64,000 nucleotides of DNA from positions 62,001-126,000 of the forward strand of contig NZ_DASUCC010000130.1 in the NCBI RefSeq assembly GCF_035762905.1, written 5' to 3'. The notes below the pieces were generated by a model, which saw only the letters and a list, made by a program, of their open reading frames with translations, searched no databases and was not told the origin of the DNA. Within the stretch, counting starts at the first letter, position 1, and each line of letters starts with the position of its first letter. Both the position numbers and the translations under genes were made by a program. Of the stretch, positions 8,019 through 16,408 are shown piece by piece. This DNA is from DASYTH01 sp035762905. GTDB taxonomy: Bacteria; Actinomycetota; Actinomycetes; Mycobacteriales; Pseudonocardiaceae.

Positions 8019-8083
8019 GCCGCCGCCTCGCAAGCTCGGCGCCGGCCAACCCCGCCCATCGGTTCGCTCGCAAGCTCGCTCAC
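8015..8083 (-). CDS. 22-codon leader frame coupling dnaG to the next gene
   Basis: A tiny frame begins with GTG overlapping the dnaG stop as GTGA (8083-8080) and ends with TGA overlapping the ATG of the downstream gene as ATGA (8018-8015). It begins V-S-E-L-A-S-E-P. The geometry at both ends is exact, so translation could pass from dnaG to the downstream gene by two re-initiation steps. Whether the peptide itself has a role is unknown. Its first 23 bases are the dispersed element also found at the start of dgt. Confidence 0.45.
   Translation of the reverse strand: MSELASEPMGGVGRRRACEAAA
8061..8083 (-). repeat. copy 1 of a 23-bp element that supplies a start codon
   Basis: Read on the minus strand, the sequence starts GTGAGCGAGCTTGCGAGCGA and ends ACC. 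It encodes V-S-E-L-A-S-E and its GTGA overlaps the dnaG stop. A second copy at 14230-14252 differs at one base and has the same geometry at the ydcF stop. Confidence 0.7.
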
Positions 8084-9984
8084 GCCAACCCACCGGTGGC
8101 CTGCTCGCCGAGTGCCTTGCGGTACTGCTCCAGCGCGACCAGATCGCCGAACAGCGCCCGGTAGTCATCGGCGTCCTCGACCGGGTTCAGCCGGTGCAGC
8201 CGCGACTTCAGGTCCGCGATCTGCCCGGCGACCACGCTCTCCAGCAACCGGGCGACCAGGCTGCCGACATAGCGTGAATCGGGTTCCTGCTTGTGGTGCA
8301 TCGGTTCCACCGCCAGCTCGGTGACCAGCGTCCGCACTGTCTGATGTGGACAGTTCCGCCCGGCCGCGTCCACCAGCGCCGGGCCGGACAGCCCGGACGA
8401 GGTGCCGCCGACCGCGAGCAACGCCTCGTACAGCTCGCGGTACGCGGGGTGGGTGAACGCCTCCTTGGGCACCGAGTTGTCGTAGTACGGCCCGGCCAGC
8501 TCCGGTGCCTGCAGCGCCGCCTTGAGCGCCTCGCGCTGCACCCACAGCCGCGGGTCGTTGCGCGGCGGGCGCGGCGGCCCGTCCACGTCCACCGCCAGCG
8601 CGCCCTGGCCCGGGTCGGCCGGCTGCCGGCCGCGCCGAGGCGGAACCGGCGAGCCACCGGCCGTCTCCCGGACCCGGCGCACCACGGTCTGGATGTCCTC
8701 CCAGCCGACCCAGCCGGACAGCTGCCGGGCGTACTCGTCGCGCAGCGACTCGTCCTTGATCCGGGCGATCATCGGCACCGCCCGGCGCAGCGCGTCCACC
8801 CGACCCTCCGCGGTGTCCAGGTCGTGCTCGGTGAGCTCGGCGCGGATCCAGAACTCGATCGCCCGCTGCCGCCGGGCGACCAGGTCGCGCACCGGCTGGT
8901 CGCCCTTTGCCTGGCGCAGCTCGCACGGGTCCATCCCGCCGGGGGCGACCGCGATGAAGGTCTGCGCGGCGAACCGCTGGTCGTCCTCGAACGCCTTGAT
9001 CGCCGCCTTCCGGCCGGCCTCGTCCCCGTCGAAGGTGAAGATCACCTCGCCGCGGAAGAACGAGTCGTCCATCAGCAGCCGGCGCAGCACCGAGATGTGG
9101 TCGGTGCCGAACGCGGTGCCGCAGGTGGCCACCGCGGTGGGCACGCCGGCCAGGTGCATGGCCATCACGTCGGTGTAGCCCTCGACCACGACCACCTGGT
9201 GCCGCCGGGCGATCTCCCGCTTGGCCAGGTCTAGCCCGAACAGCACCTGGGACTTCTTGTAGATCGGGCTCTCGCTGGTGTTGAGGTACTTGGCCTCGAT
9301 CTGGTCGTCGTCGAAGATCCGCCGGGCGCCGAAGCCGACCACGTCCCCGCCGAGGTCGCGGATCGGCCACAGCAGCCGGCGGTGGAACTTGTCGATCGGC
9401 CCCTGCCGGCCCTCCCGGGACACCTGCGCCTTGTACAGCTCGGTCAGCTCGAAGCCTCGCCCCAGCAGGTGTTTGGTCAGCCGGTCCCAACCGGCCGGCG
9501 CGAAGCCGCAGCCGAACCGGGTCGCCGCGGCCTCGTCGAACCCGCGCTGGGTCAGGAACTCCCTGGCCTTGGCCGCGTCCGGGGTGCGCAACTGTTCGGC
9601 GTAGAACTCGGCGGCGGCCCGGTGCACGTCGAGCAGCCGGGTCCGGGTGCCGCGGTCGCGCTGCACGGTGGCGCCGCCGCCCTCGTAGGTCAGCGCCACG
9701 CCGACCCGGTCGGCCAGCCGCTCGACCGCCTCCACGAAGCTCAGGTGGTCGATCTTCATCACGAAGGCGATCACGTCCCCGCCCTCGCCGCAGCCGAAGC
9801 AGTGGAACGTGCCGTGCGAGGCCCGCACGTTGAACGAGGGCGTCTTCTCGTCGTGGAACGGGCACAGGCCCTTCAGCGCGCCGCCGCCGGCCCGGCGCAG
9901 CGCCACGTACTCACCGATCACCTCGTCGATCCGGTTCCGCTCGCGCACCGTCGCGATGTCGCTTTCCCGGATTCGTCCCGCCAC
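8080..9984 (-). CDS. dnaG: DNA primase
   Basis: A 634-residue primase that makes the RNA primers for replication. The CHC2 zinc finger is at about residues 38-65 (CPFHDEKTPSF, then HCFGCG). The TOPRIM catalytic core follows, with EGYTDVMAMH and the metal-binding FDGDEAG. The C-terminal 200 residues, after a Pro/Gly-rich linker, form the DnaB-binding domain. The GTG at 9984 (VAGRIRESDI) gives the usual primase N-terminus; it lies only 25 bases from the divergent sigma factor start, so the two promoters must overlap the opposing coding ends. Confidence 0.97.
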   Translation of the reverse strand: MAGRIRESDIATVRERNRIDEVIGEYVALRRAGGGALKGLCPFHDEKTPSFNVRASHGTFHCFGCGEGGDVIAFVMKIDHLSFVEAVERLADRVGVALTYEGGGATVQRDRGTRTRLLDVHRAAAEFYAEQLRTPDAAKAREFLTQRGFDEAAATRFGCGFAPAGWDRLTKHLLGRGFELTELYKAQVSREGRQGPIDKFHRRLLWPIRDLGGDVVGFGARRIFDDDQIEAKYLNTSESPIYKKSQVLFGLDLAKREIARRHQVVVVEGYTDVMAMHLAGVPTAVATCGTAFGTDHISVLRRLLMDDSFFRGEVIFTFDGDEAGRKAAIKAFEDDQRFAAQTFIAVAPGGMDPCELRQAKGDQPVRDLVARRQRAIEFWIRAELTEHDLDTAEGRVDALRRAVPMIARIKDESLRDEYARQLSGWVGWEDIQTVVRRVRETAGGSPVPPRRGRQPADPGQGALAVDVDGPPRPPRNDPRLWVQREALKAALQAPELAGPYYDNSVPKEAFTHPAYRELYEALLAVGGTSSGLSGPALVDAAGRNCPHQTVRTLVTELAVEPMHHKQEPDSRYVGSLVARLLESVVAGQIADLKSRLHRLNPVEDADDYRALFGDLVALEQYRKALGEQATGGLA

Positions 9985-10009
9985 GAGGCCCAAGTCTAGG
10001 CTGGTTGCT

Positions 10010-10939
10010 GTGACCGTCAGCGATGACGTACTGGCCGAGCGGTTCGCCGCGCACCGGGCCCACCTCATCGGCGTCGCGTACCGGCTGACCAGCACGCTGT
10101 CCGACGCGGAGGACGCGGTGCAGGAGGCCTGGCTGCGACTGTCCGGTTTGGACGGTCAGCGCCGGGAAGCGATCCGGGACCTGCGCGCCTGGCTGACCAC
10201 CGTGGTCGGCCGGATCTGCCTGGACCGGCTGCGGTCGGCGGCCGTGCAACGCGAACGCTACGTCGGGCCGTGGCTGCCCGAGCCGGTGGTCACCCCGTTC
10301 GGCGCACCGGTGTCCGATGATCCACTTGAGACGGTCGTGCGGGACGAGGGCGTGCGGATGGCCGCCATGGTGCTGCTCGACCGGCTGACCCCGGAACAGC
10401 GCGTGGCGTTCGTGTTGCACGACGCGTTCGGTGTGCCGTTCGGTGAGATCGCCGAGACCCTCGGGGTCTCCGAGGCGGCCGCCCGGCAGCACGCATCCCG
10501 CGGCCGGCGGGCCGCGGCCGAGGCCGATCCGCCGCGGCGGGTGCCGCTGGACGAGCAGCGGGCGGTGATCGAGCGGTTCACCGCGGCGCTGGCCAGCGGC
10601 GACCTGGCCGCCGTGGTCGAACTGCTGCATCCGGATGCGGTGCTGATCGGCGACAGCGACGGCAAGGCGCCCACCGCCCGCCGGATCATCGTGGGAGCCG
10701 ACAAGATGGCCCGGTTCCTGCTCGGGCTGCTCCAGCAGTACGGCCCGCACCGGCTGCTCGCCGTCCAGCCGGTCCTGGTCAACGGCGATCTCGGGATCAC
10801 GCTGCCGGACCTGCCGGGCGAGGAGGACTACCGGGCGATATCGCGTCGGGTCGGCACCTTCGCCATCCGGGACGGCAAGATCGTGACGATGTACGACATC
10901 GTCAACCCGGACAAGCTCACTCGGGTGCGGACTCCGTAG
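10010..10939 (+). CDS. sigJ: ECF41-type sigma factor with SnoaL-like C-terminal domain
   Basis: A 309-residue protein with sigma-70 region 2 (VAYRLTSTLSDAEDAVQEAW, about residues 21-40) and region 4 (FGEIAETLGVSEAAARQHASR), then a SnoaL-like domain from about residue 180. It carries two hallmarks of the ECF41 group: the WLPEP linker after region 2 and the C-terminal NPDKL. The usual DGGGK/R motif is altered to DSDGK. In ECF41 proteins the C-terminal domain controls activity in place of a separate anti-sigma factor. The convergent neighbour encodes a carboxymuconolactone decarboxylase-like protein, the standard partner of ECF41. Confidence 0.93.
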   Translation: MTVSDDVLAERFAAHRAHLIGVAYRLTSTLSDAEDAVQEAWLRLSGLDGQRREAIRDLRAWLTTVVGRICLDRLRSAAVQRERYVGPWLPEPVVTPFGAPVSDDPLETVVRDEGVRMAAMVLLDRLTPEQRVAFVLHDAFGVPFGEIAETLGVSEAAARQHASRGRRAAAEADPPRRVPLDEQRAVIERFTAALASGDLAAVVELLHPDAVLIGDSDGKAPTARRIIVGADKMARFLLGLLQQYGPHRLLAVQPVLVNGDLGITLPDLPGEEDYRAISRRVGTFAIRDGKIVTMYDIVNPDKLTRVRTP

Positions 10940-11513
10940 CCGCGTCGGCCGGAACCGGCACCCGGCACGCCGCACCGGAGGTGAAGCCCTGGTCGGTGAT
11001 GCCCAACGCGCTGTTGAACCGGGCCCGGTGGTTTTCCAGGGCGATGTGGTAGGTCAACTCGAGCACGCCCTTGTCGCCGAACTCGGCGCGCAGCTCGGCG
11101 ACCTGCTCGTCGGTCACCGACATCGGGTTCGCGGTCATCGCGTCGGCGTAGCCGATCGCCAGCCGCTCCGCCGCGGAGTAGGCGGGCGAGGTCTGATAGG
11201 CGTCGATCTGTTGCAACCGCTGGATGTCCAGGCCCTCGTGGCGCTGCAGCATGGTGCCGAAGTCAACACACCACGAGCAGCCGACCTGCTGCGCCACCCG
11301 GTAGACGGCGATCTCCCGGACGTTGGCCGGCAGGGACTTCGACGCCCGCTGCACGGCCAACTCGTGCCGGGCGCCGGCGATGGTCAGCTTCAGGTGGTGC
11401 GCCGAGACGGTGACCGGCTCGGGCACGGCGCCGAACCGGCGCCGCGCGAACCGGTAGATCAGGCGCAGCAGCGGGCCGGCGTCCCTGGTGGGGATCCCGG
11501 GAATCCTCGGCAT
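10917..11513 (-). CDS. carboxymuconolactone decarboxylase family protein (AhpD-like)
   Basis: A 198-residue protein of the CMD/AhpD fold. The redox motif CSWC with the following acidic FGTM lies at about residues 79-82, as in AhpD-like peroxidase reductants. The N-terminal basic segment (RLIYRFARRRFG) is typical of the ECF41-associated group. A ribosome binding site (GAGGAGA) precedes the ATG. Its 3' end overlaps that of the sigma factor gene by 23 bases. Target of the sigma factor by analogy with other ECF41 loci; substrate unknown. Confidence 0.9.
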   Translation of the reverse strand: MPRIPGIPTRDAGPLLRLIYRFARRRFGAVPEPVTVSAHHLKLTIAGARHELAVQRASKSLPANVREIAVYRVAQQVGCSWCVDFGTMLQRHEGLDIQRLQQIDAYQTSPAYSAAERLAIGYADAMTANPMSVTDEQVAELRAEFGDKGVLELTYHIALENHRARFNSALGITDQGFTSGAACRVPVPADAATESAPE

Positions 11514-11561
11514 GGTCGTCTCCTCCTGGTCGACGGGTTGTCGACCGGTGGACGGGCCGGC

Positions 11562-12629
11562 TCACCGGGGTGTGACAACGCGGGCCATGAAGTAGACCAC
11601 TCCGGTCGCGGCGTGCTCGATGAGCAGCAGGAACGGGCGGTCGACGTCGACCGGAACCGGCTGCTCCACCGGCATCATCCCGGTGAGCGCGAACATCACC
11701 GCGGTGGCCGCGGCACCCTCGAGGCCCTGTTCGTCCACCTTCAGCACGGTGTCGTGCAGCACCTGCTGCACGGCCAACGGATCGGGGCTGATGCCGGACA
11801 GGTCGGCCCGGTCGGTGAACACCGTCCGCACCCCGAGCCGTTCGAGCGCCCCGGTCAGCTCGATGCTCAGGGACAACCGGAGCCGGGGCAGCCGCAGCCG
11901 CACCCGGGTCGGCCGCAGGGTGTCCAGCATCGCTTCGAACGCCGACCCGTCCAGCTCCGCCTCGGCGGCCCGCTTCGTCTCCGCCGGCAGGTCGCGGTCG
12001 AGCAGCAGCACGACCGCCCGCACCCCGCCGGCCGCGGGCAGCCGCACCACCTGCCAGGGGCCGACCCTGGCGTACTCGACCGTCTCGATCAGCTCCATGG
12101 TGGGCAGGTCGACCGGTCCGTCCGGGGTGTGGAACGGTCGCGGCCGGGTCGCGTGCTCGGCGAACGGGTACAGCCACGCGCACCTCAGGTACAGCGCGTT
12201 GACCAGCGCGGCCACCGTGTCCTCGGTGATGGCACCCGGCGGGACCAGCTCCCGGATGAGGTCCCTTGTGGTCTTCGCGACGTCGGCGTTGATCAACTCC
12301 TGGGCCCGGTCCGGCGCGTCCCGGAACGGCGCCGGCCGAACCGAGCCGACCTCGTCGGCGAACGACTCGTTGATCGTGATCGACCGATCGACCCACAGCG
12401 TGTCGGACACGGCAAGGACCGGTTGCTCGCCGTCCGCATCGGACTGGCTGAGCCGGCCGGCCCGCACGTGCAGCCGGCCGAGCGCGTCGAGGTCACCGGA
12501 GACGTCGCCGAGCAGCAGGGCGACCAGTTCGTCCCGGGTGATCCCCCGGGCGCCGGCGGCGACCAGCCGCAACGCGCAGGCCACGGAGAACGGTGCGAGG
12601 CAGACGTCCAAGGCCGGTTCGGGCGCCAC
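11562..12629 (-). CDS. serpin family protein (N-terminus uncertain, probable one-base deletion)
   Basis: A bacterial serpin: serpin-like sequence runs from ALEFAFALHRA through PFSVACALRLVAAGARG, the breach-region LVNALYLRCAW and the C-terminal FMARVVTP. The reactive-loop hinge reads VDEQGLEGAAATAV, matching the inhibitory pattern E-x-G-x-E-A-A-A-x-T, so it is probably an active serine protease inhibitor; the loop continues MFALTGMM. There is no signal peptide. Homology starts near base 12662 but no in-frame start codon is there. The GTG at 12629 gives 355 residues and cuts into helix A. A GTG at 12676, overlapping the upstream stop as GTGA, would be the natural start if one base were restored. 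Confidence 0.82.
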   Translation of the reverse strand: MAPEPALDVCLAPFSVACALRLVAAGARGITRDELVALLLGDVSGDLDALGRLHVRAGRLSQSDADGEQPVLAVSDTLWVDRSITINESFADEVGSVRPAPFRDAPDRAQELINADVAKTTRDLIRELVPPGAITEDTVAALVNALYLRCAWLYPFAEHATRPRPFHTPDGPVDLPTMELIETVEYARVGPWQVVRLPAAGGVRAVVLLLDRDLPAETKRAAEAELDGSAFEAMLDTLRPTRVRLRLPRLRLSLSIELTGALERLGVRTVFTDRADLSGISPDPLAVQQVLHDTVLKVDEQGLEGAAATAVMFALTGMMPVEQPVPVDVDRPFLLLIEHAATGVVYFMARVVTPR

Positions 12630-12672
12630 GGCCCGGTGCAGCGCGAAGGCGAACTCGAGGGCGTGCGATCGG

Positions 12673-12924
12673 TCACCGGCGGGCGTCGGCGAGCCGCAGA
12701 TAGGTGGGCGGCTCCGGCACCGGCAGCTCCCCGGCAGCGGACAGCGGGCCGTTCGGCTTCGGCCGACGCGGCTCGCGCACCCCGGCCGGGCCCGGGCCCG
12801 GGTCCTCGTCCCCCCACGGATCCACATCGTCGGCGTAGACCGGATCCCGCCGCGGCCCCAGCTCGGACCGGCCGGGCCCGTCGTAGTTCGGACTCCGTCG
12901 CGCTTTCCTGCTACCTCTCCCCAT
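12673..12924 (-). CDS. small conserved hydrophilic protein
   Basis: An 83-residue Pro/Arg/Asp-rich protein, MGRGSRKARRSPNYDGPG onward, with a negatively charged centre (YADDVDPWGDEDPGPGP). I recognise no domain; it looks disordered. It lies between dgt and the serpin gene on the same strand, 20 bases after dgt. Its TGA would overlap a GTG that is the probable original start of the serpin. Codon use and third-position GC match its neighbours, which supports real coding. Confidence 0.65.
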   Translation of the reverse strand: MGRGSRKARRSPNYDGPGRSELGPRRDPVYADDVDPWGDEDPGPGPAGVREPRRPKPNGPLSAAGELPVPEPPTYLRLADARR

Positions 12925-12944
12925 GCACTCGAGTGTGCCACGAG

Positions 12945-14252
12945 TCACACGAAAGTGGAGTGCCAGGCGACGGCCTGTGCGTCGGTGAGTGCGGCGACCT
13001 GATCCACGACGACCCGCAGCCGCGCCGCGTCGTCCGCGGCGACCTGCCAGGCCGGCCGGAACGCCGGCTCCAGCGCGTCGGGCACCCGGCGGGTCAGCGC
13101 TTCGACCAGCTCGGCCAGCAGCTCCCGCTGGCCGGCCTGCACGACCAGCCGGCTCGGGTCGCTCATCACCCAGCGCAGGGCCACGGCCTTGAGCAGCGCC
13201 ACCTCGGCGGCCACCCGGGCGGGCACCACCAGGTCGGCGGCGTAGCGGGTCAGCTCCGCGTCGCCGTACTCCCGCCGGGTCCCGGTGACCGCGGCCGAGG
13301 CGAACCGCCCGACCAGCTCGCTGGTCAGCCGCTTCAGCGCGACCTGGGCGCCGAGCGAGCCGTCGTAGCCGGCGGCGGCCAGCTCCGCCACCACCGGCAG
13401 CCGCAGCAGTTCCTCGGCCGCGTCCTCCAACGCCGAGACCGGTTCGCCGGAGAAGTGCTTGGCGGCGAGCTCGGCGACCGCCCCGCGCTCGGCCGGATCG
13501 GCAAGGGCGCCAAGGGAGATCCGGCCGGAGCGGACGCCGTCCTCCACGTCGTGCACCGAGTAGGCGACATCGTCGGCCCAGTCCATCACCTGCGCCTCGA
13601 GGCAGCGCCGCTCCGCGGGCGCGCCCCGCCGCAGCCAGTCGAACACCGGCCGGTCGTCGTCGTAGACCCCGAACTTGACCAGGCCGGGCCGGCGCGGCCA
13701 CGGGTACTTGGTGGCGGCGTCCAGCGACGCCCGGGTCAGGTTGAGCCCGTGCTCCCGGCCGTCCGCGCCGAGCGCCTTCGGCTCCAGCCGGGTCAGGATC
13801 CGCAGGGTCTGCGCGTTGCCCTCGAACCCGCCGCAGGACTGCGCGACCTCGTCGAGCGCCCGCTCCCCGTTGTGGCCGAACGGCGGGTGCCCGATGTCGT
13901 GCGCCAGCCCCGCGGTGTCCACCACGTCCGGGTCGGCGCCCAGCTCGTCGGCGATGCCCCGGCCGATCTGCGCGACCTCGAGGGAGTGGGTCAGCCGGGT
14001 GCGCGGGATGCCGCTGACCTCCGAGCTCTCGTCCGGCCCGACCACCTGGGTCTTGCCGGCCAGCCGGCGCAGCGCCGCCGAGTGCAGCACCCGGGCCCGG
14101 TCCCGGGCGAACGGGCTGCGCCGGGACCGCCAGGCGCCGGGCAGCGTGGCCGACTTGGGTTGCTCGGGTACCAACCGGGCGCTGTCGTGCTCGGTGTACC
14201 CCGGACTCGGCATGCTCACCGGATCCGATGGTTCGCTCGCAAACTCGCTCAC
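12945..14252 (-). CDS. dgt: deoxyguanosinetriphosphate triphosphohydrolase-like protein
   Basis: A 435-residue HD-domain phosphohydrolase: the first metal histidine is in RTRLTHSLEVAQ and the HD pair in GLAHDIGHPPFGHNGE. The family removes triphosphate from dNTPs and so tunes nucleotide pools in the cytosol. The GTG at 14252 overlaps the ydcF stop as GTGA and gives the N-terminus V-S-E-F-A-S-E-P; an ATG at 14213 (MPSPGYTEHD) is the alternative and would give the more conserved start. The first 23 bases are a copy of the element seen after dnaG. Confidence 0.93.
   Translation of the reverse strand: MSEFASEPSDPVSMPSPGYTEHDSARLVPEQPKSATLPGAWRSRRSPFARDRARVLHSAALRRLAGKTQVVGPDESSEVSGIPRTRLTHSLEVAQIGRGIADELGADPDVVDTAGLAHDIGHPPFGHNGERALDEVAQSCGGFEGNAQTLRILTRLEPKALGADGREHGLNLTRASLDAATKYPWPRRPGLVKFGVYDDDRPVFDWLRRGAPAERRCLEAQVMDWADDVAYSVHDVEDGVRSGRISLGALADPAERGAVAELAAKHFSGEPVSALEDAAEELLRLPVVAELAAAGYDGSLGAQVALKRLTSELVGRFASAAVTGTRREYGDAELTRYAADLVVPARVAAEVALLKAVALRWVMSDPSRLVVQAGQRELLAELVEALTRRVPDALEPAFRPAWQVAADDAARLRVVVDQVAALTDAQAVAWHSTFV
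14230..14252 (-). repeat. copy 2 of the 23-bp start-codon-supplying element
   Basis: Minus-strand sequence begins GTGAGCGAGTTTGCGAGCGA and ends ACC, differing from copy 1 (8061-8083) at one base. The GTG serves as a start for dgt and overlaps the ydcF stop. See the findings. Confidence 0.7.
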
Positions 14253-14881
14253 CGGTCCGCCGTGACGTCCTCGGTGATGCTGATGCCCTCGGCGGTGGCC
14301 CTGGTGGCCCGGTAGTACAGCAGGGCGGCCGTCTCCCGGACGATGTAGCGCAGCTGGGTCTCGCGGGTCTGCACGATCGGCCCGCTGTGCGTCGGGGAGG
14401 TCCAGGCATCCAGGCCGACGTCGGCGGCCATGGTCCTGGCCCGCTGCGAGTGCCACGGGTCGCTGACGATCACCGCCGAGCGCCACCCCCTGGCCCGCAC
14501 CTCCTCGGCCACGGCGCGCAGCGTGCCAAGCGTGTCGGTGCCCTCGTCCACCTCGACCACCCGGTCCCGCGGCACGCCGTGCGCGGTCAGCCAGCGGGCA
14601 CCCGCGTCGGCCTCGGTGTAGTTGTCCCCGGCCTGGCGGCCGCCGCCGGTGACGATGTGGCCGGCCACGCCCTGCTCGAACAGCTCCTTGGCGTGCAGCA
14701 GCCGCGCCTCGAAGATCTTCGACGGCTTCCCGTCGTACTGCGCGGCGCCGAGCACCACGGCCACGTCGGCCGGGCTGCGGTCGTCGACCCTGGCCACCTG
14801 CCAGACCCGGATGCCGGTGCCGCCGACGACCAGCGCGCCGATCAGGAGCGCGCCGAGCACCAGTCGCCGAACGAACCTCAC
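14249..14881 (-). CDS. YdcF/SanA family membrane protein (DUF218)
   Basis: A 210-residue protein with one N-terminal membrane segment (residues about 8-26, LVLGALLIGALVVGGTGI) and a DUF218 domain: ADVAVVLGAAQYDGKPS, IVTGGG, EADAGARWL and the later VVEVDEGTDTLG and VIVSDPWHSQRA. SanA and ElyC of this family act in envelope integrity and lipid-carrier metabolism in enteric bacteria; the enzymatic reaction is unsettled. GTG start with GAGGATGAGA just upstream. It is coupled to dgt by a GTGA overlap. Confidence 0.88.
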   Translation of the reverse strand: MRFVRRLVLGALLIGALVVGGTGIRVWQVARVDDRSPADVAVVLGAAQYDGKPSKIFEARLLHAKELFEQGVAGHIVTGGGRQAGDNYTEADAGARWLTAHGVPRDRVVEVDEGTDTLGTLRAVAEEVRARGWRSAVIVSDPWHSQRARTMAADVGLDAWTSPTHSGPIVQTRETQLRYIVRETAALLYYRATRATAEGISITEDVTADR

Positions 14882-14919
14882 CGTCTCATCCTCGCAGATC
14901 TCGCGGGCGGCAACCGGTT

Positions 14920-16305
14920 TCAGCAGCCGAGCAGCTGGCCGGCCAGGTAGGACTCGAGCGCGTCGACGGATACCCGGTCCTGCGACATCGAATCCCGCTC
15001 CCGCACGGTCACCGCGTGATCGCCCAACGTGTCGAAGTCGACGGTCACGCAGAACGGCGTGCCGATCTCGTCCTGCCGCCGGTAGCGCCGGCCGATCGCG
15101 CCCGCGTCGTCGAAGTCGACGTTCCAGTGCCGGCGCAGCGCCGCGGCGACGTCCCGGGCCTTGGGCGAAAGGTCCGCGTTGCGGGACAACGGAAGCACCG
15201 CCACCTTGACCGGGGCCAACCGGCGGTCCAGGCGCAGCACCACCCGCTTGTCCACCCCGCCCTTGGCGTTGGGCGCCTCGTCCTCGGCGTAGGCGTCGAG
15301 CAGGAACGCCATCAGCGGCCGGCCCACCCCGGCCGCCGGCTCGATCACGAACGGCCGGTACCGCGAGTTGGTCGCCTGGTCGAAGTAGGACAGATCCACG
15401 CCGGAGTGGTTGGAGTGCGTGGTGAGGTCGAAGTCCGTCCGGTTCGCGATGCCTTCGAGTTCGCCCCATTCCAGCCCGCCGAACTGGAACCGGTACTCGA
15501 TGTCCACGGTGCGCTTGGAATAGTGCGACAGCTTTTCCGCCGGGTGCTCGTACACCCGGAGGTTGTCCTTCGCGATTCCCAGATCGGCGTACCAGCGCAT
15601 CCGCTCGTCGATCCAGTACTGGTGCCATTCCTCGTCGGTTCCCGGCTCGACGAAGAACTCCATCTCCATCTGCTCGAACTCCCGGGTGCGGAAGATGAAG
15701 TTGCCCGGCGTGATCTCGTTGCGGAACGACTTGCCGATCTGCCCGATGCCGAACGGGGGCTTGCGCCGCGAGGTGGTCAGCACGTTGAGGAAGTTGACGA
15801 AGATGCCCTGCGCGGTCTCCGGCCGCAGGTAGTGCATGCCCTCCTCGGTCTCCACCGGCCCGAGATGGGTGCGCAGCATCATGTTGAACTCGCGCGGCTC
15901 GGTGTACTGCCCGCGGTTGCCGCAGTTCGGGCACGGCACGGTGGACAGGTCGCCCTCGGCCAGCGCCGTCCCGGTGCGCGCGGCGAACTCCTCGGCGAGT
16001 TGGTCGGACCGGAACCGCCGGTGGCAGAAGGTGCACTCGACCAGCGGATCGTGGAACGCGGCGACGTGCCCGGAGGCCACCCACACCTGGCGCGGCAGGA
16101 TCACCGAGGAGTCCAGGCCGACCACGTCCTCGCGGCCCTGCACCATCGACTTCCACCAGGCGCGCTTGATGTTCTCCTTGAGCTCGACGCCGAGCGGGCC
16201 GTAGTCCCACGCCGACCGGGTCCCGCCGTAGATCTCCCCGCACGGATAGACGAATCCACGACGTTTGCACAGGCTGACTACGGTCTCGATACGGTCGGCA
16301 GGCAC
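14920..16305 (-). CDS. glyS: glycyl-tRNA synthetase (dimeric, alpha2 type)
   Basis: A 461-residue class II synthetase of the single-chain type (CKRRGFVYPCGEIYGG at the N-terminus). Zinc-ligand cysteines occur in VECTFCHRRF and VPCPNCGNRG. Motif 2 is seen in GKSFRNEITPGNFIFRTREF, and the C-terminal anticodon-binding domain starts near residue 355 (KVAVLPLSRN). It charges tRNA-Gly. The GTG start lies 103 bases from the divergent DUF6703 gene. Orientation next to smtB-zur is the same as in mycobacteria. Confidence 0.97.
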   Translation of the reverse strand: MPADRIETVVSLCKRRGFVYPCGEIYGGTRSAWDYGPLGVELKENIKRAWWKSMVQGREDVVGLDSSVILPRQVWVASGHVAAFHDPLVECTFCHRRFRSDQLAEEFAARTGTALAEGDLSTVPCPNCGNRGQYTEPREFNMMLRTHLGPVETEEGMHYLRPETAQGIFVNFLNVLTTSRRKPPFGIGQIGKSFRNEITPGNFIFRTREFEQMEMEFFVEPGTDEEWHQYWIDERMRWYADLGIAKDNLRVYEHPAEKLSHYSKRTVDIEYRFQFGGLEWGELEGIANRTDFDLTTHSNHSGVDLSYFDQATNSRYRPFVIEPAAGVGRPLMAFLLDAYAEDEAPNAKGGVDKRVVLRLDRRLAPVKVAVLPLSRNADLSPKARDVAAALRRHWNVDFDDAGAIGRRYRRQDEIGTPFCVTVDFDTLGDHAVTVRERDSMSQDRVSVDALESYLAGQLLGC

Positions 16306-16408
16306 GGGCTCTCCAGGAATTGGGCCACCGGTGGCGGGGAAGATGCCAGATTACCTGCGCGCGGGACGCCCCGATCGAGGGATGTGCGGTCTGTAGCAGG
16401 ATGAAGCC

